NCBI RefSeq assembly: GCF_014202345.1
Contig: NZ_JACHGO010000005.1
Location: forward strand, 310,001-374,000
Length of the DNA stretch: 64,000 bases
Direction: 5' to 3'
Origin: Desulfovibrio intestinalis
GTDB lineage: Bacteria; Desulfobacterota; Desulfovibrionia; Desulfovibrionales; Desulfovibrionaceae
Within the stretch, counting starts at the first letter, position 1. Every line of letters begins with the position of its first letter. This document shows, piece by piece, positions 17,688 to 25,950 of this stretch. The translations under genes and the position numbers were made by a program. The notes beneath the pieces are model-generated. The model saw nothing but the letters and a program-made list of their open reading frames with translations. It was not told the origin of the DNA and did not search any database.

Positions 17688-20240
17688 ATGAGCCAAACCA
17701 CCATGGATAATGGCGACTGCGTTGATCTGATCCGCAATGGCGTTGCCGTAGGGATGGACGATGATGAATTACTCGGGCTTTTTGAGCAGGTCAAAAAGAC
17801 CAGGCAAGCCCTTGAACACAAGCAAGGTGGCGTTGATAACATAGAGCGCGCCTTGCAAGAGGCAGTCGCCCAAGCAGGCGACAGGCAGATATTGGAAGCC
17901 GCGGCGAAAAAGCGTGCCCTGGCTCTGCAAGCAACAGCCAGGCTGAAGAGTGTTGATTATGTGCTGTCCACATTTGCCGGGCAGGAAGAAAAAGGGCTCT
18001 CCACCCTGCTCGTGGGCAGCAATTACGCAAAAGACAGCACGCGATTTTCTGTAGACGCTCAACAACTTTCCTTGGGAGGTCACTATGTCGGCGGCCTGCT
18101 GGCCGATATTACAGCCTTGGGCGATACACATCTTGAGCTGTTCCGAAGAGGAGTGATGGATGGCGATGTGGCGCGGGCGCTCTGGGCGCTTGATAACCCA
18201 GAGGCAAAGGCATTCAAGGGGCCAAAAGAAGCTGCAGAAGTAGCGGGCATCATCCACAAATGGCAGGAAAAGGCCCGTGGTGACGCCAATCTCTCTGGGG
18301 CGCTGATCGGGAAGCTGCCAGGGTACATCGTGCGGCAAAGCCACAACCGCAGTAAGTTGCGCCGCGCAGGATTTGAGGCATGGCGCAGTTTTCTTACAGA
18401 GGGGGGAGAAAGCGGCACTCCCCTATTGGATTGGGAAAAAATTCAAGACGGCACGCTCACCACCGATCAGCAACGCCGTGATTTTCTCTATGCGGCCTTC
18501 AATCACATCACCGTAGGACGGGAGAACCCGCAAACCCCAAACAGCCTTAGCGGCATGAAAGCCTCAACGGTGGGCAATATCGCCATCAAAATGTCACAAG
18601 AGCGCGTTCTGCATTTCGCTGATGCTGATGCTTGGGCATCCTATAATTCTCAATTTGGCGTAGGCAACTTGCGCGAGGCCGTGATTAACGGCCTTATGTC
18701 CAGCGCGCAATCCACTGCCCTTATGCGTGCCCTCGGCCCCTCGCCGCAACATAACTTTAACTCTATCGTAAATGACGTGCGATCGGCGCTTTATACGCGA
18801 GGGGATACAGACGGCGTGGCCCGTCTGGATAATGCACGGCGCGCACTCAGCAATCAGATCAAGGAAGTGGACGGCAGCCTTAATTTTGAAGGCAACGCCT
18901 CCGCTGCTGCCATTGGTCGTACCATACGCATGTGGCAAAACATGACCAAGCTGGGCAAGGTGCTCATGTCTTCTTTTTCAGACATACCCCTGTTCTCTGG
19001 TGAGTTTGCTTATCAGGGGCGCAGCTTTTTCGGCAGTATGCTGGAAGGAATGGGCGGTATGCTGAAGGGGCGCGGCACCGTCGAGCAGCAAAAAATCCTT
19101 TCACAACTTGGCGTGTTCTTTGATGGCATGGCCGCAGACGTTACGGCCCGTTTCTCCGGTGACGAGCTGCCGGGGCGAATGACACGCATGCAGAACATTT
19201 TTTTCAAGCTTAATGGGTTGCAGTGGTGGACGGACACCTGGCGTAAAAGCGCCGCCCTGATGATGTCGCACGATTTGGCCCTGGATCGCGCTTTAGACTG
19301 GCCAGCCCTTTCTATGCAGCGGAAACGCCTTCTGTCCATGTACGGCATTGACGCGGAACGATGGGAGATCATCCGCAGCGGTGAAACGCGGGCAGCAGAT
19401 GGGCGTGATTATCTCACGCCGGACGCCGTCAACGATGTTTCTGACAATGTGCTTGCTGATTACCTTAAACGCCAAGGGCAAGACGCCACGCCAGCGCGGC
19501 TTGATAATCTTCGCTTCGACCTGCAAAACCAGCTTCGTACTATGATTCGTGACCGGCTGGATTTCGCCGTTCTGACACCCGACGGTAAAACCCGAAGCTA
19601 TGTAAGGCAAGGCACGGCAGCCGGAACAGGAGTGGGCGAAGCCCTGCGCTTTGTGATGCAGTTTAAGAGCTTCCCCCTCGCTTTTATGCAAAAGACTATG
19701 GGCCGGGAATTTATAGGGCGTGCCAATGAGGGGAAAGGAGCGGCCTTTCTGAACTTCTCGCGCCTATTCCTCATGACCACACTGTTTGGTTATGGCTCCA
19801 TGACCGCCAAGGAATGGCTTGCCGGAAAAACGCCGCGCATTCCTGAAGATGCCGAAAGCTTTAAAAAGATAGCAATGGCAGCAGCGGCGCAAGGCGGCGG
19901 CTTGGGCATATACGGTGACTTTCTATTTGGCGAAGCGAATCGAATGGGCGGTGGATTTGGCAATACCATTCTTGGGCCGACACTGGGCGGCACAATCACC
20001 GACGTCGAAAACCTGTACAAGCGCCTGCGCGACGGTGACAGCGTGGCACAAACAGCAACCCGTGCAGTTATTAACGCCACCCCTGGCAATAACCTCTGGT
20101 GGTTCCGCACTGGCTTTGATTACGCCATCGGTTATTCCCTGTTTGAAAGCATGAAGCCTGGCTTTTATGCGCGAACAAAACGACGAGTGGAAAGGGAGAA
20201 TAATCAAACATTCTGGATGCGCCCGATAGGCGTGAACTGA
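17688..20240 (+). CDS. Large internal virion protein (ejection, inner-membrane stage)
   Basis: An 850-residue protein. ATG 17688 follows AAAGAGG at a good distance; in-frame codons upstream overlap the previous gene and have no ribosome site. It is mostly helical, with a conserved-looking C-terminal block RFVMQFKSFPLAFMQKTMGR near residue 655 that recurs in podoviral internal proteins, then hydrophobic segments near residues 700-730 and 760-780. Its position corresponds to T7 gp16, which forms the cytoplasmic end of the ejection channel. I see no transglycosylase motif. It ends 10 nt from a convergent gene with no obvious terminator. Confidence 0.65.
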   Translation: MSQTTMDNGDCVDLIRNGVAVGMDDDELLGLFEQVKKTRQALEHKQGGVDNIERALQEAVAQAGDRQILEAAAKKRALALQATARLKSVDYVLSTFAGQEEKGLSTLLVGSNYAKDSTRFSVDAQQLSLGGHYVGGLLADITALGDTHLELFRRGVMDGDVARALWALDNPEAKAFKGPKEAAEVAGIIHKWQEKARGDANLSGALIGKLPGYIVRQSHNRSKLRRAGFEAWRSFLTEGGESGTPLLDWEKIQDGTLTTDQQRRDFLYAAFNHITVGRENPQTPNSLSGMKASTVGNIAIKMSQERVLHFADADAWASYNSQFGVGNLREAVINGLMSSAQSTALMRALGPSPQHNFNSIVNDVRSALYTRGDTDGVARLDNARRALSNQIKEVDGSLNFEGNASAAAIGRTIRMWQNMTKLGKVLMSSFSDIPLFSGEFAYQGRSFFGSMLEGMGGMLKGRGTVEQQKILSQLGVFFDGMAADVTARFSGDELPGRMTRMQNIFFKLNGLQWWTDTWRKSAALMMSHDLALDRALDWPALSMQRKRLLSMYGIDAERWEIIRSGETRAADGRDYLTPDAVNDVSDNVLADYLKRQGQDATPARLDNLRFDLQNQLRTMIRDRLDFAVLTPDGKTRSYVRQGTAAGTGVGEALRFVMQFKSFPLAFMQKTMGREFIGRANEGKGAAFLNFSRLFLMTTLFGYGSMTAKEWLAGKTPRIPEDAESFKKIAMAAAAQGGGLGIYGDFLFGEANRMGGGFGNTILGPTLGGTITDVENLYKRLRDGDSVAQTATRAVINATPGNNLWWFRTGFDYAIGYSLFESMKPGFYARTKRRVERENNQTFWMRPIGVN

Positions 20241-20250
20241 TCCGGTGGAA

Positions 20251-20988
20251 TCAGTTTAAAAGCGCGTCCACCGCCCTCTTGTAATAAAGGATACGATCTT
20301 CAACTTTATATTCATCCCCCGTACTTTCCTTTTTAATGTCGCCCTCTGCACGAGCTTGGGGCGACATTTCGCGCTGCTGCGGCCACTCTGGGGATTCGTC
20401 AAAGAAAATTGGACTCACGCGAGGCTTGGTATACAGGGGCACATGTTTATATGTGTTGGGCACACTGTTCGCCCTATGCACCACAGAGTCATCGGTCAAT
20501 TTTTTTCCGAAAAAGGCAAAAATTAAGATGACGGCCAAGAGGCTTAAGCCAACAAGGCTAACACTCACGGCCCTATCGGCCTCGGCCTTTACTTTGGCTT
20601 GGGCAGCCAGTTTCACTGGTGGCGGAGTTGTAATCGTTGGCGGGCTACTTACTGCAGCTGGCTCAGGACGTGGGGGTTTTGGTGGGGTTGTGCCCTGATC
20701 CACGCGGGCGGGTTTGGCAACGGGCGTTTCAAGCAAGGGAAGCTGAGCTTGGGACGGCGTCACTGGCGGCGCACCCTTAACGCTTTTCTCCCGGCCAAAG
20801 CGATCTTTTTTCTCTATTTCTTCAAGCCGCTGCTGCACCTTCAGGAGTAAGGCGGCGGCGCTTTTTGTCGTGCGAAAACCAAGCTCCGCGTGAACCGCAG
20901 TCAACACCTTTTTATTAAAGGCATACTCAGTGAAAACCTTTTCAAGGTTTTTCACGGAATCACGCATGTAGGGTCTGACCTGGTGCAT
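20251..20988 (-). CDS. Proline-rich single-pass membrane protein with ejection-protein-like tail
   Basis: A 245-residue protein on the strand opposite to the virion genes. Residues 1-65 are helical and charged, 75-125 proline-rich, 141-160 a clear transmembrane helix (VSLVGLSLLAVILIFAFF), and 161-245 a hydrophilic tail. Residues 183-202 (VPLYTKPRVSPIFFDESPEW) match the first 20 residues of the ejection protein at 15358 at 15 of 20 positions; DNA identity over these 60 nt is 48/60. GGGGGAAGG precedes the ATG. Reverse orientation suggests expression in the lysogen. A superinfection-exclusion role is plausible but unproven. Confidence 0.75.
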   Translation of the reverse strand: MHQVRPYMRDSVKNLEKVFTEYAFNKKVLTAVHAELGFRTTKSAAALLLKVQQRLEEIEKKDRFGREKSVKGAPPVTPSQAQLPLLETPVAKPARVDQGTTPPKPPRPEPAAVSSPPTITTPPPVKLAAQAKVKAEADRAVSVSLVGLSLLAVILIFAFFGKKLTDDSVVHRANSVPNTYKHVPLYTKPRVSPIFFDESPEWPQQREMSPQARAEGDIKKESTGDEYKVEDRILYYKRAVDALLN

Positions 20989-21128
20989 CCTTCCCCCTCG
21001 GATGAGCTTTTCCTATCAGCTAACAAATACGGGGGCAAGGTGGGCTGAGATGTTGACCACCAGCAAAAACATTCTTGCGCCAAATCCCTCAGGTTGATAG
21101 GGGAATAGAAAAACATATGGGGGATATT

Positions 21129-21440
21129 ATGAAAAAACTTCTCGTTCTCGCATTTCTTCTTCTCTTTCCCGTGGTTGCATCTGCTTACGGTAACGATGTT
21201 TATGTAAATGGATATACGCGCGATAACGGAACGTATGTTCAGCCGCACATGCGGACTGCCCCTGACAATACTACAAGCAATAATTATAGCACCTACGGTA
21301 ACACCAACCCGTACACGGGGCAGCCTGGAACAAAGCATTACGATAATGACCGATCTGGGTTTAATTCTGACCATAATAATAACAGTCTTGGACGCTCTTA
21401 CCCGAGCAGATCAAACAACTCTCCCTCACGCGGATGGTAA
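21129..21440 (+). CDS. Small secreted protein, YVNGYTRDNG type
   Basis: A 103-residue protein with a classical signal peptide (MKKLLVLAFLLLFPVVASAY) preceded by GGGGGA 9 nt upstream. The mature part contains the widespread motif DVYVNGYTRDNGTYVQPHMR and an Asn/Ser/Gly-rich tail with NPYTGQPGTK. This motif occurs in small periplasmic proteins of many proteobacteria and prophages, with unknown function. It opens a run of four secreted products downstream of the virion genes (cargo or moron genes). A terminator follows immediately. Confidence 0.75.
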   Translation: MKKLLVLAFLLLFPVVASAYGNDVYVNGYTRDNGTYVQPHMRTAPDNTTSNNYSTYGNTNPYTGQPGTKHYDNDRSGFNSDHNNNSLGRSYPSRSNNSPSRGW

Positions 21441-21446
21441 GTTCTT

Positions 21447-21476
21447 GGCCGCCTTCGGGTGGCCTTTTCTTTTTCT
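21447..21476 (+). terminator. Rho-independent terminator
   Basis: Stem GGCCGCC/GGTGGCC closed by a TTCG tetraloop, then TTTTCTTTTT. It lies 7 nt after the preceding stop, so the secreted-protein gene is a separate transcription unit from the cargo genes that follow. Confidence 0.85.
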
Positions 21477-21551
21477 TCACATTCCAAGTGCTGCGCTATT
21501 ATTTTTGACACGCCTTGCCCCGCGCGCTACGCACTGAGTATAGGAGGTTTT

Positions 21552-21833
21552 ATGAAAACTCTTGCCAGTGCGCTTTTGTTTCTACTGCTTGCAGTTCCCA
21601 CCTTCGCTGATGATAATTTTGCTCCCCAGGCTGTGCCCTCAGACCAGTGCGAAGCCGCACAAACTGACGATGCCCTGGATGGCATCCTTGAAGCTGGCCG
21701 AGGCTGCTGCTCTCATCATGGCGGCATGTCTGGTCAATGCTCGAATGGCCGGGTTGTCTGCCGTGATGGCACGATAAGTCCAACGTGTAAGTGTAGGGCA
21801 TCTGATGTGGTTGTAAGTGGCAGTGAGGCGTAA
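21552..21833 (+). CDS. Small cysteine-rich secreted protein
   Basis: A 93-residue protein with a signal peptide (MKTLASALLFLLLAVPTFAD) and TAGGAGG before the ATG. The mature part has seven cysteines, six of them in the block GCCSHHGGMSGQCSNGRVVC and the following DGTISPTCKC, a motif seen in small periplasmic or secreted proteins near phage and type IV secretion genes. The spacing suggests a disulfide-bonded or metal-binding knot. Function unknown. Confidence 0.72.
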   Translation: MKTLASALLFLLLAVPTFADDNFAPQAVPSDQCEAAQTDDALDGILEAGRGCCSHHGGMSGQCSNGRVVCRDGTISPTCKCRASDVVVSGSEA

Positions 21834-21904
21834 ATCTACGCTCAAGCCCCCTTGTGCCAACACAGCTAGATTGATAGAAAATCGTAAAACGCATTGGGGG
21901 CGGA

Positions 21905-22201
21905 ATGAAAAATCTTGTTTTAATGTTTTGCTGCGCCTTGGCACTTGTCGGCTGCGGCACAAAAGTCGGTGCACCAGTTGAGATTCGACCCAACGTGTAC
22001 ACGGTCGATATCGAAAGAACGCAAGCGTTTTTGAGTGGGGCCCAAATGGACGCCAAGCGCGATGCAATCCAGATCGCAAAAGACTTCTGTGCCCAGAAAG
22101 GCAAGCAAGCCCATATTCAAAGCATGGAGACACAACCCACATCGGACGGGGCAACTGCCTCAGTTGTGTTTGAATGTGCTGATGGCCAGGACGGGGCATA
22201 A
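21905..22201 (+). CDS. Small lipoprotein, prophage cargo
   Basis: A 98-residue protein with a lipobox near residue 17 (ALVGC), so it should be lipidated and anchored in the envelope. The mature domain (VEIRPNVYTVDIERTQAFLS and so on) has no motif I recognise. GGGGGCGG stands before the ATG. The stop overlaps the start of the endonuclease I gene by one base (TAATG), so the two are translationally coupled and may act together in the periplasm. Confidence 0.7.
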   Translation: MKNLVLMFCCALALVGCGTKVGAPVEIRPNVYTVDIERTQAFLSGAQMDAKRDAIQIAKDFCAQKGKQAHIQSMETQPTSDGATASVVFECADGQDGA

Positions 22202-22944
22202 TGCGTAAATTTCTTCTCTCTGTTTTTGCGGGGGCTATTCTGGCTCCCGCTTTGGTTTTGGCAGCAGGAAACACAACAAACGACAGCTTTGCCCGCGCAA
22301 AAAAAATGCTTGGCCAAGTCTATGAAGACCACCGCATCACGCTGTACTGCGGCGCTGAGTATGATGCACAGGGCAACATAACCCTTCCAGAGGGTTTTAT
22401 TACTCCCAAGCACGAGAAGCGGGCCGCAAAAATAGAATGGGAACACGTTGTGCCGGCTGAGAACTTCGGGCGTGCTTTTGAAGAATGGCGCGAAGGTTCG
22501 CCGGAATGTGTGGATAACCGGGGCAAGGCATTCAAAGGGCGGAAGTGCGCCGAGAAGGTCAACGCTGAGTACCGCCACATGCAGGCCGACATGTACAACC
22601 TGTATCCGGCAATCGGCGCTGTGAACGCCATGCGCTCGAACTTCAATTACCAAATGCTGCCGAGTGAACCGCCCTCCTTTGGCTCGTGTGAGATGAAGAT
22701 TGTCGGTAGCAAAGCTGAACCACCAGCACGCGCGCGTGGCCAGATCGCCCGCAGCTATTTCTATATGCAGGATGCCTACCCGCGCTACAAAATGAGTCGC
22801 CAGCAGGAGCAGCTTATGGGCGCGTGGGATAAAATGTATCCTGTCGATCAGTGGGAATGCACAAGGGCCAAGCGAATTGAGGCGATGCAGGGGAATGAGA
22901 ACAAGTTTGTGAAAGAGCCGTGTGAAGCGGCAAAGATGTGGTGA
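22201..22944 (+). CDS. Secreted endonuclease I (EndA/Dns family)
   Basis: A 247-residue protein with a signal peptide (residues about 1-22, cleavage after VLAAG). The family motif EWEHVVPAENFG near residue 80 supplies the catalytic His of the beta-beta-alpha-metal site, with the later RHMQADMYNLYPAIGAVN block carrying the metal-binding Asn. Such enzymes are periplasmic or secreted nonspecific DNases. In a lysogen it could degrade incoming phage or plasmid DNA in the periplasm. It is the last prophage gene before attR. Confidence 0.88.
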   Translation: MRKFLLSVFAGAILAPALVLAAGNTTNDSFARAKKMLGQVYEDHRITLYCGAEYDAQGNITLPEGFITPKHEKRAAKIEWEHVVPAENFGRAFEEWREGSPECVDNRGKAFKGRKCAEKVNAEYRHMQADMYNLYPAIGAVNAMRSNFNYQMLPSEPPSFGSCEMKIVGSKAEPPARARGQIARSYFYMQDAYPRYKMSRQQEQLMGAWDKMYPVDQWECTRAKRIEAMQGNENKFVKEPCEAAKMW

Positions 22945-23150
22945 GGGATAAGCTGCCCGCTATGGGAGGCCTTTCTGTTGCCATCTTTGACGCCGTGACA
23001 TAGCGTTGACCAGCGAGAAAATCCGTCTGCTTTCGGACGCGAGTTCGGTTCCGTTTTTGGCGAGCCTCCCCACAAACGGGGTCAATTATGGGGCAAATCA
23101 CCATAATTTTAAATTAATTATCGTATAAAAACGCCGCTTTAAATTAACAC

Positions 23151-23173
23151 TTCGATTCCCCCCGCCTCCACCA
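23151..23173 (+). other. attR: 3' end of a tmRNA (ssrA) or tRNA-Ala gene
   Basis: The 23 nt parse exactly as an RNA 3' end: T-loop TTCGATT, T-stem strand CCCCC, acceptor strand CGCCTCC, A, CCA. The implied pairing to a GGGGGCG 5' end gives the G3-U70 wobble that marks alanine charging and is conserved in tmRNA. No tRNA body lies upstream (AT-rich prophage DNA instead), so this is a duplicated fragment left by integration. The intact gene should be at the left prophage end, outside the window. Confidence 0.75.
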
Positions 23174-23201
23174 TCAGCTTATCCGGTATAAATCGGAAGA
23201 G

Positions 23202-23243
23202 TCCCGAAAGCCGCTAATAACAAGGCTTTCGGGATTTCTCATT
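23202..23243 (+). terminator. Hairpin terminator, probably the original ssrA terminator
   Basis: Perfect 11-bp stem TCCCGAAAGCC/GGCTTTCGGGA with an 11-nt loop, followed by TTTCTCATTT, 29 nt after the CCA end. It probably ended the tmRNA transcript before the prophage inserted and is now stranded on the far side of the element. Confidence 0.75.
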
Positions 23244-23288
23244 TCCGGCGTTGCCTTGCCAAATGCGAGGAACTCCGCAAAATTTTGG

Positions 23289-23643
23289 CATTTTTTCCAG
23301 AAAAAAGTGCCATATAATGGAAGAAGGTACCATCGCCTATTGAAAGATCGGCAAAAACTGATCGACGCGACAAAGGATGACCTATTCGATGTGCTTTCCT
23401 GCGTGGCGATTTCTTCACCTATAGAACTGCATGAAACCAGAGATGAATAAGCAAAAAAACGCGACCTCACATTATATAGTGATCTGCAGAAAGGGCTTAC
23501 CTGATTTCGTGCTGATCCAATACGTCAAGAAAGGCTTTGCAGAACTTGATGCTGCTATAGAAGCCGTGCGTAGGTTATTTGTAAAATGCAGCATTGGATT
23601 TATAGGACATAGTCATTTTTTGTTCGCTATCCCAAATGGAATA
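23289..23643 (+). pseudogene. Remnant of type I restriction endonuclease hsdR, C-terminal end
   Basis: Two overlapping frames together recreate the HsdR C-terminus. The first (from 23256) contains LLKDRQKLIDATKDDLFDVL, matching the usual L-QKLIDA-x-K-x-DLFDVLAY; the second (from 23431) continues with LPDFVLIQYVKKGFAELD, matching LDFVL-x-QYV-x-x-GV-x-ELD. The break lies near 23431-23450. No methylase or specificity gene and no helicase part are visible, so only a scar of a restriction system remains beside the prophage junction. It runs into the convergent nucleotidase gene. Confidence 0.6.
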
Positions 23644-24545
23644 TGAACAAGTGGAATATTTTTTGCCGCATCTATATCCAAGTGCCCCACTTGGTCATCA
23701 AAATATAGATGGGGTTTTAGTACATTCAGAATTCTTGATTTGTCTATGCCACCGAGTAAAAACATTTCATCGACTTCAACCCCCCACGCGTTCAGGGTAT
23801 TAATTGCTCTTGTATGGGCAGGAGCGTTTCGCGCTGTAACGATCGCTGTTTTCAAAATTTTTTTGTATGTGGGGTCGATCTGTTTTTTTCTTGTTTCAGC
23901 CCTTTGAAAACGCGAAAGTTTTTTGAAAAAATCTCCTAGAGGCCCAGCACCCAATTCCTCTGTACCGTGCTCTGTTTCATACTGATGATATTCTTCTAAT
24001 CCCCTCTCTTTATAAACGCGCTCAGCCTCATCGTCCGCAATTACCCCATCAAAGTCAAAGGCAACTCTTAGCTCAATAGAGCCTTCATCTTCATCTAAAA
24101 TATCTGTTTCCAAAATCCTTCCTGCAGGCAACCCTTGGCGTATAGCACTAGTTACATCAGCTTCGTTTGTGGAAAGGAAAAGCGAAATATTAAAGGCGTC
24201 TATATACTCTATAGCTGAGCCACCCGACATGAATGCGGCTCTCGTTATATCCAGCTCATACTCTTTTATTGAATTAAAGGCTCTAATTCCAGTTTCTGGA
24301 CTATTTCGAGACAGCAAAACAACTTCAACAGGCTGTTCTTTTACATTTATACTGTTTATATGCAAAAATCTCTTTACAAATGGGAAAGCAACTCCTTTCT
24401 TCAATACAGTAGATTCATGTTCTTTTTGATATTTGCGATAAGCATCTAACCCTTCATTGTGAAATATATTATCCTCTTCTTTCAAGTCAAACAAAGCATT
24501 TGAAGAGATCCCAACAACAAGCTTTTTCTCTATAGGATAAGCCAT
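23613..24545 (-). CDS. Bacterial 5'-nucleotidase (cytosolic NT5C1-like family)
   Basis: A 310-residue protein of the PF06189-type 5'-nucleotidase family. It begins with LVVGISSNALFDL, has the SRNSPETGIRAFNSI segment near residue 80, and the HAD nucleophile motif AFDFDGVIADDEAE near residue 162, followed by KTAIVTARNAPAH and a LYFDDQVGHLD acidic motif. It should dephosphorylate nucleoside monophosphates in the cytoplasm. AGGGGAT precedes the ATG. Low GC compared with the prophage and its position beside the att site suggest an acquired or island gene; such enzymes also occur near phage-defence loci. Confidence 0.82.
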   Translation of the reverse strand: MAYPIEKKLVVGISSNALFDLKEEDNIFHNEGLDAYRKYQKEHESTVLKKGVAFPFVKRFLHINSINVKEQPVEVVLLSRNSPETGIRAFNSIKEYELDITRAAFMSGGSAIEYIDAFNISLFLSTNEADVTSAIRQGLPAGRILETDILDEDEGSIELRVAFDFDGVIADDEAERVYKERGLEEYHQYETEHGTEELGAGPLGDFFKKLSRFQRAETRKKQIDPTYKKILKTAIVTARNAPAHTRAINTLNAWGVEVDEMFLLGGIDKSRILNVLKPHLYFDDQVGHLDIDAAKNIPLVHIPFGIANKK

Positions 24546-25053
24546 TTTACATATCCCCTATATTCCACAGTATAAAATTGATTATCCCTGGCAACCCCAA
24601 TAGTCATACTATTATTAATATAAATAATATTATAACTCACTCTTTGCTAAAATGACCTCAACATCATATTATTTTTTAAATATAGCATAACAGAATGAAC
24701 GTCGTCCAGAGTCCACAAATTGCGAAATAAAGACGATGAGGGTTGAAGTTTAAAATTTTACAAACTTGCTTTTCTGCTTGATTATTCCGCTTCATGATCA
24801 AACAGTTTCAAAAGTCTCGTAAGATTTCAAAAAACTTTGGGGGCTTCATTTTTTTACCATTTTCGGTCCCTCGTAGCTTCGGTAGGTTCTTTGACATCCC
24901 CTCACGTCTCAGCGCAACCAAGCGAGGCATGCCAAACCGTCTATAACTATTAAATATCTCTTGAATATATTCTGCTTGCTTTTAACGGGCTTTTTCTGCA
25001 TAAATAAATCAAGCTCTAGAGCATCCTCATATCTGTAAAAGGAGGATTCAGTC
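24546..25053. other. AT-rich stretch without a convincing gene
   Basis: The first 150 nt are the promoter region of the nucleotidase. On the minus strand around 24815-24933 a 40-codon frame (MPRLVALRREGMSKNLPKLR...) has coding-like content and extends upstream without a start to a stop near 24990; it has no ribosome site and may be a gene remnant. Nothing else is supportable. Confidence 0.4.
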
Positions 25054-25107
25054 ATGTGCAAGAACGTCTCCCAAGATGAGGACAGTCCACCCTGCTATCT
25101 TTGTTAG
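25054..25107 (+). CDS. Possible 17-residue cysteine-containing peptide
   Basis: A perfect AAAAGGAGG stands 7 nt before an ATG that opens the peptide MCKNVSQDEDSPPCYLC, ended by TAG. No other frame uses this ribosome site. It is too short for homology. It could be a leader peptide or a small standalone peptide; the terminator 100 nt downstream would end its transcript. Support is only the quality of the ribosome site. Confidence 0.25.
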   Translation: MCKNVSQDEDSPPCYLC

Positions 25108-25208
25108 CCTCGCAATATGCTTGGCGAACAGCGCCGATGAGAACCATCCAATGCCTAGCTAAATCTAGCTATGGTTATATTCCATAATTGATGGAAAACA
25201 TTAATGGG

Positions 25209-25239
25209 CAGGGCCGAGGGAACTCGGCCCTGTTTTGTT
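25209..25239 (+). terminator. Rho-independent terminator
   Basis: Perfect 10-bp stem CAGGGCCGAG/CTCGGCCCTG with a GGAA loop, followed by TTTTGTT. It reads on the + strand and may end a short transcript that includes the 17-codon ORF upstream. Confidence 0.8.
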
Positions 25240-25743
25240 ACAGCCACTGATGGGACGACGGCACAAATAATGATGGAAAACCTAGTCTGTTTCCTCACCG
25301 TTGCGTCATGCCACAGCCCACGCACACCTTGCGCACAGCCTCCTTTAGATCGCTCCGTTAGGCACATTCATCAGTTCTACGCCTCGGCCTCACACCCACT
25401 CCTCCACCAAACCAGCAAGGCCCACGGCATCCATAACGGAGCGTGAGCCTTTTGTTTTGGCCAAGTGGCCTTATATCTTTTGATTTTTACTGCGCCGAAG
25501 CTAATGCCGCCTCTGCCCTTTCGATTTGACTCTTTGGGACTTTTGACCTGTGCCTCCAACTAAGCTTTGAATACTTAAAAGGTCAGCCAAGCCAGATTGA
25601 ATCACCCCCTGCATCAAGCTTAAAGCTCGCAGCAGAGCTAGGGCAACCATTGTATTGTTGGAGCAGTGAACAAAGTGTCCAGTTCAGCCTGCGCGGGTTT
25701 TATCTGCGTTGTGGCTGGGTGAAGATCCCCCCTATCAAGGCCA
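25240..25743. other. No convincing gene
   Basis: Short overlapping frames on both strands lack ribosome sites. A + strand frame from about 25529 (containing LKLAAELGQPLYCWSSEQSV) is open for about 110 codons without a good start and could be a decayed gene; I cannot place it. Confidence 0.35.
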
Positions 25744-25950
25744 TTATGCCAGTTGCAGATCAACCAGATCCAGCTTCACCTTTCTCTTTTGCGAATCGCA
25801 GGTGCGCGAGACGGAAACGATATCGCAGTGAACACAATTATTGGTTACGCACCGGGGTATGATGCCAATACTGCCGCGTTCCTTCTCAGTGACAAAAACA
25901 CACTCGCCAAATTCGATGGCCGCAGACAAAGCACTCTTTAATCTTTCCAT
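25744..25950 (-). CDS. Small protein of unknown function
   Basis: A 68-residue protein with a strong GGGAGG site 6 nt before the ATG, the best start signal in this gene-poor stretch. It begins MERLKSALSAAIEFGECVFV and contains a central PRCVTNNCVHCDIVSV with C-x5-C-x2-C, which could bind metal. No family recognised. It may be a leftover of an older element beside the prophage. Confidence 0.5.
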   Translation of the reverse strand: MERLKSALSAAIEFGECVFVTEKERGSIGIIPRCVTNNCVHCDIVSVSRTCDSQKRKVKLDLVDLQLA

